The position numbers and the translations under genes are program-made. The notes under the pieces were generated by a model, which did no database searches, was not told the origin of the DNA, and was given only the letters and a program-made list of their open reading frames with translations. From assembly GCA_030770545.1 (NCBI GenBank), contig CM061096.1, positions 17,173,001 to 17,237,000 of the forward strand: a stretch of DNA of 64,000 nucleotides, in the 5' to 3' direction. Below, in pieces: positions 1 through 10,707 of this stretch. This DNA is from Macropodus opercularis. Lineage: Eukaryota > Chordata > Actinopteri > Anabantiformes > Osphronemidae. The first letter of the stretch is position 1. The number at the start of each line of letters is the position of its first letter.

Positions 1-222
1 TTATCATATTAGGACTATTATCACAGTAGGACTAATTATCACAGTAGGACTATTATGACAGTAGGACTATTATCACATTAGGACTATTATCACAGTAGGA
101 CTAATTATCACAGTAGGACTATTATCATATTAGGACTATTATCACAGTAGGACTAATTATGACAGTGGGACTATTATCACAGTAGGACTACTATCATATT
201 AGGACTATTATCACAGTAGGAC
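1..222. repeat. Tandem repeat, about 18-bp unit
   Basis: The first 222 bases are imperfect tandem copies of a unit close to AGGACTATTATCACAGT, alternating with a form that has an extra A (ACTAATTATCACAGT). Scattered copies read GACAGT or CATATT in place of CACAGT. The repeat runs off the left edge, so its true size is unknown. It abuts a different minisatellite and probably lies in intron 2 of TRPV copy A, because exon 3 of that gene follows and exons 1-2 are not in the window. Confidence 0.9.
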
Positions 223-808
223 TACAGAGAACTACAGTACTGCTGCGGTACTACTGCGGTACTACAGTACTACTACAGTACTACTGCGGTACTACAGTAC
301 TACAGTACCACAGTACTACTACAGTACTACTGCGGTACTACAGTACTACAGTACTACAGTACTACTGCGGTACTACAGTACTACTGCGGTACTACAGTAC
401 TACAGTGCTACTGCGGTACTATTACAGTACTACAGTACTACTGTGGTACTACAGTACTGCAGTACTACTGCGTACTACTACAGTACTACAGTACTACTGC
501 GGTACTACTGTGGTACTACAGTACTGCAGTACTACTGCGGTACGACTACAGTACTGCAGTACTACTGCGGTACGACTACAGTACTGCAGTACTACTGCGG
601 TACTACTACAGTACTACAGTACTACTGCGGTACTACAGTACTACAGTACTACTGCGGTACTACAGTACTGCAGTACTACTGCGGTACTACTACAGTACTA
701 CAGTACTACTGCGGTACTACTACAGTACTGCAGTACTACTGCGGTACTACTACAGTACTACAGTACTACTGCGGTACTACAGTACTGCAGTACTACTGCG
801 TACTACTA
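223..808. repeat. TACTACAGTAC/TACTACTGCGGTAC minisatellite, intron 2 of TRPV copy A
   Basis: Dense array built from the blocks CAGTACTA, CAGTACTACTGCGGTACTA and CAGTACTGCAGTACTA. It ends just before the exon 3 acceptor (TTCTCTGTCACCAG, ending at 823). Unit lengths are mostly multiples of three with few stop triplets, so long meaningless reading frames appear in more than one frame. The same array occurs at the same intron position in copies B and D. Confidence 0.95.
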
Positions 809-823
809 GTTCTCTGTCACCAG

Positions 824-3800
824 GTGCTCTCGGGGAGACGTCGCTTCACGTCGCCGTGATGAACGACAACCTGGAGGCTGCTGTGGCTCTGATGGACGGA
901 GCTCCTGAGCTGGTGGACGAGCCGATGACGTCGGAGCTTTTCCAAGGTTGGTAGAGAAGCGACGCGTCGTCGTGTGGGGAAGGTTCTGGTTCCTTCACTG
1001 TGTGTCTGTGGTGTCTGGTCCAGGACTGACTCCGCTGCACATCGCCGCGATCAACCAGAACCTCGGTCTGGTCCGACTTCTCATCAGCCGCGGGGCCGAT
1101 GTGGCGGCGCCTCGGGCCACTGGCTTGTACTTCCAGAAGAGGAAAGGAGGACTCTTCTTCTATGGTACGGTAAGTCAGCGGCGGCTCAGACTGTAGAGGA
1201 ATCGCCACGGTGACGCCTTTCACTGGGTTCTGCAGGTGAGCACATCCTGTCTTTTGCTGCGTGTACCGGGAACAAAGACGTCATCTCCACCTTAATTGAT
1301 GCAGGAGCCAGCACCAGAGTCCAGGACTACAAAGGTAGGACGGATGCTTCCTGTCGGAGGACGACGGACTGATTACTAATGTGGACGTCAGTATTTTTGT
1401 GTAGTGAAAATACTTGAGTTTTCTTTTCTTGTCATCAGGAAACACTTTGCTTCACGTCCTGGTGCTGCAGCCCAACCAGGTGACGTCCTGCCGGACCATG
1501 GACCTGATTATGGCACACGATGCAGAGCTGAAGCAGTCGGTGCCGCTCGACATGGTGCCGAACGTCCGAGGCCTCACTGCGTTGAAACTGGCTGCTAAGA
1601 AGGGAAACGTTGTGGTGAGTGAAACGGGGCAGTGGAAGGTGAAGCCTGGCGTCAGTGTCTCACTGCTGTCACTGGTTTCTCAGGTATTTCAGCACCTGGT
1701 GAACAGACGCCGTGTGTTCCAGTGCAGCCTGGGACCTTTGACCTCCAACCTCTACGATCTGACAGAGATCGATTCGTGGGCTGACAACAAGTCGGTGCTG
1801 GAGGTCGTGGTCGTCAGTCGCCACAGAGAGGTACGACGCAAAGAGGTTCCTGGCGATGTGGGAACGGAGCCCAGACCACAGCAGACTCTTAGCGCCGAGC
1901 AGCGTCTTATCAGTCTGCTGGTGTGATCACGGAGCTCGATGCTGGTGGATGTGGGGAAGCGACCGTTGCTCGTCCCAGCGGGCGAAGGTCTCGGGCCCCA
2001 GAGCCGATGCACTGAGTGACGGCGACACCTGCTCCGTCCTTCGCTTTCTAAAACACACATTGATGATTTGCAGGCGAGGAGGATCCTGGAGGTGACGCCT
2101 GTGAAGCAGCTGATCAGTCTGAAGTGGAACCTGTACGGAAAACACTACTTCAGGTAAAGTGTGGTGTCAGCGCGTGGCGTCCAGCGTGTGCGGCCTCGGT
2201 TCACTGTGTCCGTCTGCTTCTGTCCAGGCTGCTGCTGGTTGTGTATCTGCTCTACATGGTGACCTTCACCCTGTGCTGTTTATTTCGCCCTCTGAAGCAC
2301 ATCCCTGCAGACTACCCCAAACCAGACACCGTCTACAGCTTCAACACCATCTACATCCAGAAAAGCCTCAACGTGAGTCTGTGACCCCGATACGTAGACA
2401 AGTCCAGCACGTAGTGGATCAGGTGTCAATCACGTCCAGATGTTCTGCTGTTAGAGTAAAGCCCAGTGTGTGTCCTGTTCCTGCGTCAGGAGAGCTACGT
2501 GACGTATGGAGACCACCTGCGGATGGGAGGGGAGATCATCAGCCTGGTGGGAGCTGTTGCAATGATCCTGCTAGAGGTGAAGCAGCGGCAGCCGTTGGCG
2601 ATCGCAAGCCGTCCGGCTGCCGCCGCTCTCACATCCGGCTGCGCTCGTCTCTCCGGCAGATCCCGGACATGCTGAGGGTGGGAGCCAAGCGCTACTTCGG
2701 CCAGACGGCGCTGGGAGGCCCCTTCCACGTCATCCTGTGAGAAGCAGCACTTGCGGCGGCGGCACGAGGCGACGGTGGGAGCGCTTGTAACCTTTGCGCT
2801 GCTGTGTTGACCAGGGTCGTCTACGGAGGCCTGGTGGTCCTGCTGTGTGTGTTCAGACTCGTCCAGGTGCAGCAGGAGATGTCGCTCATGGCTGTGTGTT
2901 TAGTTCTGGGCTGGTGCAACGTCATGTTCTTCGCTCGGGGCTTTGAGATGCTCGGCCCCTTTGTCATCATGATACAGAAGGTAGGAGGCGGCTCAGCCTG
3001 GAGTCGGGTTGGAAGAGCTGGACCAGAAACCACTTGGTCTGGTTGGATTAAAACACAAACCAGGATGTTCACAGGAACCTTTCAAATGCTGGGTCGACCT
3101 TTCATGTGATTAGTTGCATTTCATGCTGTTTTGATTCCAGTCTACAGCTGCTGTAATGTCACAGATAAAATGTTGGGAAGCTTCGGATTCACGGAACTCA
3201 ATGACTCAATAAAATAAATGATTAGAGAAAAAATCGTTGCCAAACGTGAGTCAAGTGTCAGCGTCGGTGACGCTGTTACCTGTGATTGGTGAAAATGCGT
3301 CTCCTGGAGGTTTTGGTTCTTGTTGTTTTAGACGGACCTGCCTTGTGCTTTGTTTCCTCTAGATGATATTTGAAGACCTGCTGAAATTCATGTGGCTGCT
3401 GATCCTAGTGATCATTGGTTACGCCACTGGTTAGTACGTCTGGCCCCTCGTCCATCCTCATTCATTTAACTGTGACATGAACTCGTGTTTCTTCCTCAGC
3501 CGTGTGGACGCATTATATGACCCAGGACCCTCTGTCTGTACCTGATTACACCAGTCTGCCGGTGATGTTTTTCTCCCAGTTTGTGGTGGACACGACCTTC
3601 ATTAATCTGCCAATAGACGAAACCATCCCCACACCACCCGTTATCTATGTGGTGCATGTTTCTTTTACCTTGTTTTCCTCTGTCCTGCTGACGAACGTGC
3701 TGGTGGTGATGATGAACGACACCATGTCCAGGGTGGGCCAGGAGAGAGATGGGCTCTGGAGAACTCAGGTAACTCAGGAGGATGATGATGCATATAAGCT

Positions 3801-4291
3801 CCAGTAGAGACCCACCCTGTCACGGTCCTTTCGTGGTGCAGGTGGTCGCCACCACTTTGATGATGGAGAGGAGGCTTCCACGCCGCCTGTGGCCGCGGCT
3901 CGGGATACGTGGGCTGAACAACCGTCCAAAGGACCACTGGTTTCTGAGGTATAAGAGCACAGCAGGGCCAGGAGCAAAGAGGCTGATTTCAGTGAGAACA
4001 AAACATGTGTGACGGCTGGTTCCCTGTGATCTTTGCAGGGTTGAGGCGAGAAAGGATCAAATGATGGCAAAGATGAAACAATACGTTGACATATTCTCTG
4101 ACGGGAAAGAAAAGGCAACGACGACCCTGGAGACGACCGACACAACAAAGGCTTCAGGCTCAGGCGTCTTTGAGTTTAAGTCCAATAACACCCAGGCCAG
4201 TCTGTCGTGGTGGAGGTCCATTCGTCACATTATGTCAGGTCACAGAGATGGAACAGAAAGACTTAACAACCAGGACGTAGAAATGTTTTAA
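824..4291 (+). CDS. trpv6-like: TRPV5/6-like cation channel, copy A (5' partial, exons 3-16)
   Basis: Exons: 824-946, 1024-1164, 1236-1334, 1439-1614, 1684-1830, 2074-2153, 2228-2372, 2490-2576, 2660-2736, 2815-2980, 3363-3429, 3500-3768, 3842-3948, 4039-4291 (stop). All introns are GT-AG and the frame holds for 644 codons. Exons 1-2 must lie left of base 1. The product matches the TRPV5/TRPV6 layout: ankyrin repeats (LGETSLHVAV, GLTPLHIA, GNTLLHVLVLQPNQ), the linker PLTSNLYDLTEIDS, S1-S6 (VLGWCNVMFFARGF around S4-S5), and a TRP helix (GLWRTQVVATTLMMERRLP). The family forms tetrameric plasma-membrane channels; TRPV5/6 are Ca2+-selective. Here the pore reads TTFINLPIDE where TRPV6 has TIIDGP, so the Ca2+-binding Asp is Asn and Ca2+ selectivity should not be assumed. 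Introns and exons 8-14 are almost identical to copy B. Confidence 0.9.
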
Positions 4292-4671
4292 TAATCTTTT
4301 CTCTCGATGGTCTAGTTAGAGTTCAAACCAATTCCCACTAATCTGTATAAAGGCAAAATGTGTTTTGATGCAACTGCAGCTGTGATGAATTAGCCTGAGT
4401 CCTGTAGGTGATGGAGATGTTGAATGTAAACAGTCCAGCAGCAAAAAGAGCTAATAAGCTAAGAATAAACGATGAGTTAGAGTTAGAGAGTCCTGTGTTT
4501 ATACTTTAGTGGAAGCAGAGGGTTTGTGTTCCTGCCATATGTGAAATAAATATACGTTCAAGCAGCCTTTAAAATGATGTCTGACAAGTTTAATCATTGT
4601 GAACTAGAAACAGAAAACAACAAACCTACTGTGAAAGAGTTTTGCTCTTTGCCTTTGACTAGAGAGGCCCT
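4292..4671 (+). other. 3' flank of TRPV copy A with candidate polyadenylation signal
   Basis: No gene is seen here. AATAAA at 4545-4550 is the likely polyadenylation signal of copy A, about 250 bases after its stop. The sequence then runs straight into the minisatellite beginning near 4672. Confidence 0.5.
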
Positions 4672-5545
4672 ACAGCCATGCTACAGACACGCTACAGGCA
4701 CGCTACATGCTACAGCCATGCTACAGACACGCTACATGCTACAGACACGCTACAGGCACGCTACATGCTACAGCCATGCTACAGACACGCTACATGCTAC
4801 AGACACGCTACAGACACGCTACATGCTACAGCCATGCTACAGCCATGCTACAGACACGCTACGTACTACAGCCACGCTACAGACACGCTACAGGCACGCT
4901 ACATGCTACAGACACGCTACGTACTACAACCACACTACAGACACGCTACGTGCTACAACCATGCTACAGACACGCTACGTGCTACAACCACACTACAGAC
5001 ACGCTACATGCTACAGCTACGCTACAGACACGCTACGTGCTACAGCCACGCTACAGACACGCTACATGCTACAGCCATGCTACAGACACGCTACATGCTA
5101 CAGACACGCTACATGCTACAGACACGCTACAGGCACGCTACATGCTACAGCCATGCTACAGGCACGCTACATGCTACAGCCATGCTACAGACACGCTACA
5201 TGCTACAGACACGCTACAGGCACGCTACATGCTACAGACACGCTACAGACACGCTACATGCTACAGACACGCTACAGACACGCTACATGCTACAGACACG
5301 CTACATGCTACAGCCACGCTACAGACACGCTACATGCTACAGACACGCTACAGGCACGCTACATGCTACAGACACGCTACGTACTACAACCACACTACAG
5401 ACACGCTACGTGCTACAACCATGCTACAGACACGCTACGTGCTACAACCACACTACAGACACGCTACATGCTACAGCTACGCTACAGACACGCTACGTGC
5501 TACAGCCACGCTACAGACACGCTACGTGCTACAGCCACGCTGTAG
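4672..5545. repeat. GCTACAGACAC/GCTACAT minisatellite
   Basis: About 870 bases made of 11-base blocks (GCTACAGACAC, GCTACAGCCAT, GCTACAGGCAC, GCTACAACCAC) interleaved with 7-base blocks (GCTACAT, GCTACGT). Longer stretches recur: the run containing GTACTACAACCACACTACAG occurs near 4920 and again near 5380, so there is higher-order structure. All three forward frames are open for around 300 codons, which is a composition artefact. It lies in the spacer between TRPV copies A and B. Confidence 0.95.
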
Positions 5546-6039
5546 TCCAGGAAACTGTCCAGGAAACTGTCAAAAGAAACTGAAAGATTCAGAAAAGCTT
5601 GGATGTCTGCAGCAGTACCATTAGCACACACCTCTAAGCTGATGGATAGCAACAACGATGCAGCATTCATGTTCTGTAACCCTCCTGCTGAAACACAGAG
5701 AATCGTCCACAGACAGAACCCAACTTACCTGGAGTTAGCTGTGTTAGTCTGAGAAAGCATCGCAGATGGTATTTAGCCCTCACATTCTAAAGAAGGTGGA
5801 AGAAATCTGCAGTTTCAGTTCCACTGGAACAGATAATACATAATAAAACTCTGCTTCCAGTAAAGGGTTCACGCAGATCTAGGCAGCATGTTTCTAACCG
5901 AATCAAAACGCTCTCATTCAGCTTAAATAGGACTGAACTGGGTTCAGCCTCTTCTTTTCATTGCCTGCTTGGTTTCCTGTCCTGGCACTGATAGAAAGGG
6001 TTCTCTCTCTGGTTTGTAGACTGATTGGCTGACTGACGG
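5546..6039. other. Spacer, nothing recognised
   Basis: Unique-looking AT-rich sequence between the minisatellite and the LINE. No coding exon, RNA gene or repeat unit could be recognised. Confidence 0.4.
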
Positions 6040-8790
6040 TAAGCGTATTGCGTCACTTCCTGTCACCGAGGTTTGCTGCTGTCTGCAGCAGTGTTTTTGT
6101 TCAACGACTCTCCTCACTTTTATCTCTTTACTGTTGTTTCTAACTTGTTTAGTGCCTAAGCGTCGCACGCTTGTAATACTCAAGCACCTTATTCCCCTCT
6201 CATTAAAAGCACTGCTAATTTCGTAGCTTTCTGGTCTTTTCGGCTAAGCTAGCTTACCTTTCTGCCATGGCTTCCCTGTCTTCTCCTTCTTTTTCTTGCT
6301 CGGTGCCTTATGTTTAGCTCGTCCTCTGCCTCCATTAGTGTTAATGGTCTCTGTAATAAGTGTGAGATAGTGGCAGCGCTGGAGGCGAGGCTGACTGATT
6401 TGGAATCTCGGCTCCGCACTGTGGAAAACCAGTCAGCTAGTCAGGCCCTGTTAGCTAGTGCGGAGCCTCCTAGCTTAGCTGCTACTCGTCCCTCAGTGGG
6501 TCCCGAGCAGCCGGGATGTGACTGGGTGACGGTTCGTAGGAGTCGTAGTTCTAGGCAGTCGCCCACGGTTCACCACCAGCCGCTTCACGTTTCAAACAGA
6601 TTTTCCCCACTCAGCGACACACCCGCTGAGAAACCCACCCTGATCATTGGTGACTCCATAGTCAGAAACGTGAAGTTAGAGACGCCAGCGTCATAGTTAA
6701 GTGGTTTCCTGGGGCCAGAGCAGCGACATCCAGTCTTACCTGAAGCTCCTGCATAAGGATAAGCGTAAATACAGTAAGATCGTAATAAACGCAGGAACTA
6801 ATGACCCGGTTACGCCAATCAGTCACTAAAACTAACATTGAGTCGGTGTGTTCGTTTGCCAAAACGATGTCGGACTCCGTAGTTTTCTCTGGTTCCTCCC
6901 AATCTGACCAGCGACGACATGTTTAGCCGCCTGTCGTCGCTTCGCCGCTGGCTGTCTAGGTGGTGTCCATCAAACCACGTGGGCTTCGTAGACAATTGGA
7001 GCAGTTTTGGGGGAAAACCTGGGCTGATTAGAAGAGACGGCGTCCATCCCACCTTGGATGGAGCATCTCTGCTCTCTAGTAACATGGCCAAGTTGATTAG
7101 ACTCCCTAAACCATGACCCAGAGTGGAGCCCAGGACGCAGAGTCTCAGTCTTTCAGCCTCTCTGCAGACTCTCAGCCGCCACCCGCTCGTAGCTGTAACA
7201 CTCCCATCGAGACTGTGTCTGCTCCCCGACCACCTAAATTATATAAATCACAAATAAATAAAAGAGGAGAGATTCACAGGAATCTAATAAACATCAAGAC
7301 AGAACAAAGTAACAAAAAAAGAATTAAATGTGCTCTATTAAATATCAGATCTCTGTTAATAAATGACTTGATCAGTGACCATCACATAGATTTATTCAGT
7401 CTCACTGAAACCTGGCTGCAGCAGGATGAATACGTTCGTCTGAATGAGTCAACTCCAACCAGTCACATCAACTGAACTACCTGAACTTCCTAGAAGTTCA
7501 GGTAGAGGTGGAGGAGTAGCAGCAATATATAACTCAGATTTATTAATTATTCCTAGCCCTAAACATAACTATAATTCTTTTGAGAGCCTCACTCTGAGCC
7601 TTTCTCACTCAGACTGTAAAACCCAGAAACCAGTTGTGTTCTGTGTTGTCTACCGTCCTCCTGGTCCATTTTCAGATCTTAACTGAATTCTCAGAGTTTC
7701 TATCTAACTTAGTTCTTCCACAGATAAAGTGATTGTAGTGGGCGACTTTAACATTCATGTAGATGTTGACAGTAACTGTCTCAACATTGCCTTTAATTCA
7801 CTACTGGATTCTATTGGTTTTAGTCAGCATGTGAATGAACCCACTCACTGTCTTAATCATACTCTTGTCTGATCTTGTCCTGACTTATGGGTTGAGATGG
7901 ATCATTTAAAAGTTCTCCCTCTAAACCCTCTGTTATCTGACCATTTCTTAATAACGTTTGAATTTACCATAACAGACCTGACAACAGTTGGAAATAAGTT
8001 CTATTACAGCAGGTGTTTATCTGATGATGCTGTTGTTAGATTTAAGGAGATGATTCATCATCTTTTCCATCAGCTCCTTCTGCTCCAACAGAACCTTGCT
8101 TCTCAGAGCTGGTCTACTGGTGGTTCTAGAGTTTCTACCTGTAGAACGGGAGGCAGAGCCTTTAGCTCCAAGCTCCTCTATGTGGAACCAGCTTCCAGTT
8201 CAGGTTCTAGCAGCAGACGCCCTCTCTGCTTTAAAACTAGGCTGAAACCTTCCTTTCTGACAAAGCTGATGGTTCCAGATGGTTCTGGTTCCTCTGATCC
8301 ATCTCGTAGATGCTGGAACCTCCTTCATTCACTGAGCTCCTCTGGTTTCTATCTATTCCATCCACTAACATGCCTCCATGTCCACATGTGACTAACTTTG
8401 CCTCTATTCTCATCTCCAGGTATCGTCAGACTCAGAGCCGTGTGTCTCAGTGTTCAGCTGCTGGTCCAACCATCCTGCCTGAGTCTGTTGCTGCTTGTTT
8501 TGTTGTTGTTCTTCTTCTTCTTTTTCTTCTCTGTCCCTTCTCTCCAACCGGTCAAGGCAGATGTTCTCCTACTGATCCTGGATCTGCTGGAGGTTTCTTC
8601 CTTTATAGAGTTTTTTCCACTGTTGCTATAAAAGTGTTCAATTAATTGATTGGCTCCAATTCAAAGCTGCTCTATGTGGGATCTGTTGGGTTTAGCTGTG
8701 TCAGATCTTAAACCTCACTGTAAAGAGCCTGGAGATAACTGATGTTGTGAATTAGTGCCATATAAATAAAGTTGAGTTGAATTGAATGGA
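6040..8790 (+). mobile_element. Decayed L2/Maui-type LINE, internally deleted
   Basis: A GC-rich leader precedes ATG at 6267 (MASLSSPSFSCSVPYV, then stop), which is frameshifted from the rest of ORF1 at 6310-6696. That ORF1 remnant has a coiled coil (CEIVAALEARLTDLESRLRTVE) and then the GDS block of an SGNH esterase (TLIIGDSIVRNVK). Further esterase blocks follow in shifted frames: VINAGTND near 6788 and DGVHPT near 7042. An AP-endonuclease-like ORF2 start (LNIRSLLINDLISDHHIDLFSLTETWL) lies at 7330-7425. The reverse transcriptase is missing: sequence jumps near 8070-8110 to the ORF2 C-terminal part (MWNQLP-like, about 8180). The 3' end is the typical L2 tail, TGCCATATAAATAAAGTTGA near 8757. 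Multiple frameshifts and stops make it dead. Confidence 0.8.
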
Positions 8791-9019
8791 AACCGAGACA
8801 CCGAAACAGGCCTGCACTCAGCCAGGTCTCCAGCCTGTCAATGCCGCTTTGCTCATTGGCTCCTTCTCAGGGCAGGCTTCCAACAAAGTCAGAGAAGAAG
8901 AAACTGCAGGGCCTAGAACAAGCACTAACGAAGGCCACGTGTCAACCTCCTGCATCTTTTACTGTTGTTTCTGTGAAACGTGGAAATCCAGAAAAGAACA
9001 TTTCACGTTGCAATAGATT

Positions 9020-9668
9020 ATGACCCAAGGCTGAGAGCTGAAACAGTAAACAACTGGTTGAGTGGTGTGTGGATAGTGACCTGGTTCTGAACACCACCAA
9101 AACAAAGGAGATCGGAGTGGACTATAGGAGGGACCATAGAAATGGTGAGAGGGCCACCCATGTAAAATTCACAGGCTTGCACATAACAAGAAAACTTAAA
9201 AAAGCCAAAAGCCACCCTCACAGCTCCTAGTAAACTTCTACAGGAGCACAATCAGAGCCTTCGCTGTCTGTATCACAGTGTGGTTCACCAGCTGCACTGC
9301 AGAGAACCGGAGAACTGGATCCAGCTGTCAAGACTGCACAGAGAACTGTGGGAACCAAGCTTCCGAGCCTCGATACAGTGAATGCTAGCTGGTTAAGACG
9401 GCCAGCAGCTTGTTTGTGCCCCTTCCATCCGGCAAAACATACAGGACAATCAGGACACATACAAACATACCCCACACACACACACACACACGGCAGCTAA
9501 GAACTGAATTTTTTTTCTTTCACTTCCTTTTTGTATATATTGTTTATTTATTATTTCTATTCCTTGTTTCATTTTGTTCATATGTTTATTATTGCTGCTG
9601 GTGGCCAAGTGCTACAAAACTAATTTCGTTGTATCACTACAATGACAATGATAATACTGATACTGATT
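9020..9668 (+). mobile_element. 3' fragment of a second non-LTR retrotransposon
   Basis: Broken frames retain pieces typical of the end of fish LINE ORF2: NNWLSGVW followed by a TPPKQRRSEW-like segment (the usual KTKE-DFRR region), ITVWFTSCTAENRR, and LPSGKTYRTIRTHTN near 9418-9460. A CA microsatellite (about 9474-9492) interrupts it. The end (ATTTCGTTGTATCACTACAATGACAATGATAATACTG) resembles a fish LINE 3' tail. It is 5' truncated and inactive; the clade is not assigned. Confidence 0.65.
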
Positions 9669-10707
9669 GAAGAAAGTGCAGTCCGGCTCTGGCTTATCTC
9701 CTGTTGCGCTGACCTGCCATGTTGTGTCCAGAGTGTGACAGTAACTGTGCTTGTCCATCCAGATCAAGTGTGGGTCAAATCAGCTTCAGATCTGCTGGAG
9801 TCAACGGCCGAGAACAGGATCTCGTTTTCCACACGTCCTGTTGATTCAGCAAATTCCAGCAGAGAGCGAAGCAAAGCTCCCGAACACCCAGAATCATTCA
9901 GACGATCAGAAGACTTTTACTTGACTGGATGATGTCAGAAGTGAAAGTTCGGACTCGGTATCGCTATCAACGATAAGGAGCAGGGGCTAAATCAAGGAAG
10001 GGGAAAGAAGCCTTTGAGCACTTGAGCAGTTCTCCAGAAAACTCTGAACTAAAAAGCTCCACCATGGGCTGAGTGGACGGCGGCCTACAGGCTGAGCCCT
10101 TCGTTTCATTTATGACGACAATTATTACAACTTAGCACAAAATGAAGGAGCCGCTGTAGTAGACATGCTGTAATCCCACTTTTACCAACAGACCTGCACA
10201 TTCACACAAACAAGGACTAACTGGAAGCCGAGTCATGGCAGCACAACCTCTTACGTGTTGGTGAAAACATTGATTCGGAGTAAACGTTCACACACTGATG
10301 AGTCACGAACATCTGTCTAGACTACGTCTCCTGGAGGACGGAGACTCTTCACCAATAAGACGAATCATGGGCCTCATTGCAGTGAACTGACATGAGCAGC
10401 ACTTTGTGAACAGTTTAAGCTTCACTAGAATGACTTTCATGATGCAGCAACATTTTCACGATAGCAGCGATAACCAGATGTCACGGAATCCTCACCGGCA
10501 GTTCTCTGGCTGCTCCGCCTCCACCTCCGGCACCTGCTTGTTCTCAGTCTCCGCCCACAAGGCTGCCTCATATTTAACGCTCAGCCAACATGGACTTTTC
10601 CTTGGGTTGGTTTTCTCAAGTCAGAGTAAGTACAATAGAAACATTCTCCATTTTGTATTTTCCTTTGGTTTGTTGTTCTTCTGCTGATTCTAGTGTTTGT
10701 ACTGTAG
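9669..10707. other. Spacer upstream of TRPV copy B
   Basis: No recognisable exon, RNA or repeat. The final part presumably carries the promoter and 5' UTR of copy B, but I cannot point to a specific TATA box or transcription start. Confidence 0.35.

Noticed and set aside
405..859. Frames rich in YYSTTAVL in intron 2 of copy A (also at 10892-11614)
   Set aside because: Repeat-derived shadows joined to real exon 2 or exon 3 sequence.
1161..1174. Donor at TATGGTACG|GTAAGT for exon 4 of copies A, B and D
   Set aside because: It looks stronger than TATG|GTACGG, but using it would shift the frame at exon 5 (GEHILSF). The upstream GT keeps frame and matches copy C (TACG|GTAAGT).
1..5545. CRISPR-like array
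   Set aside because: The repeats have no unique spacers of constant length and the window is a vertebrate genome; these are minisatellites.
4574..5624. Three overlapping frames of about 300 codons
   Set aside because: All three forward frames are open only because the minisatellite lacks stop triplets; repetitive LQTRYMLQ-type translations are not proteins.
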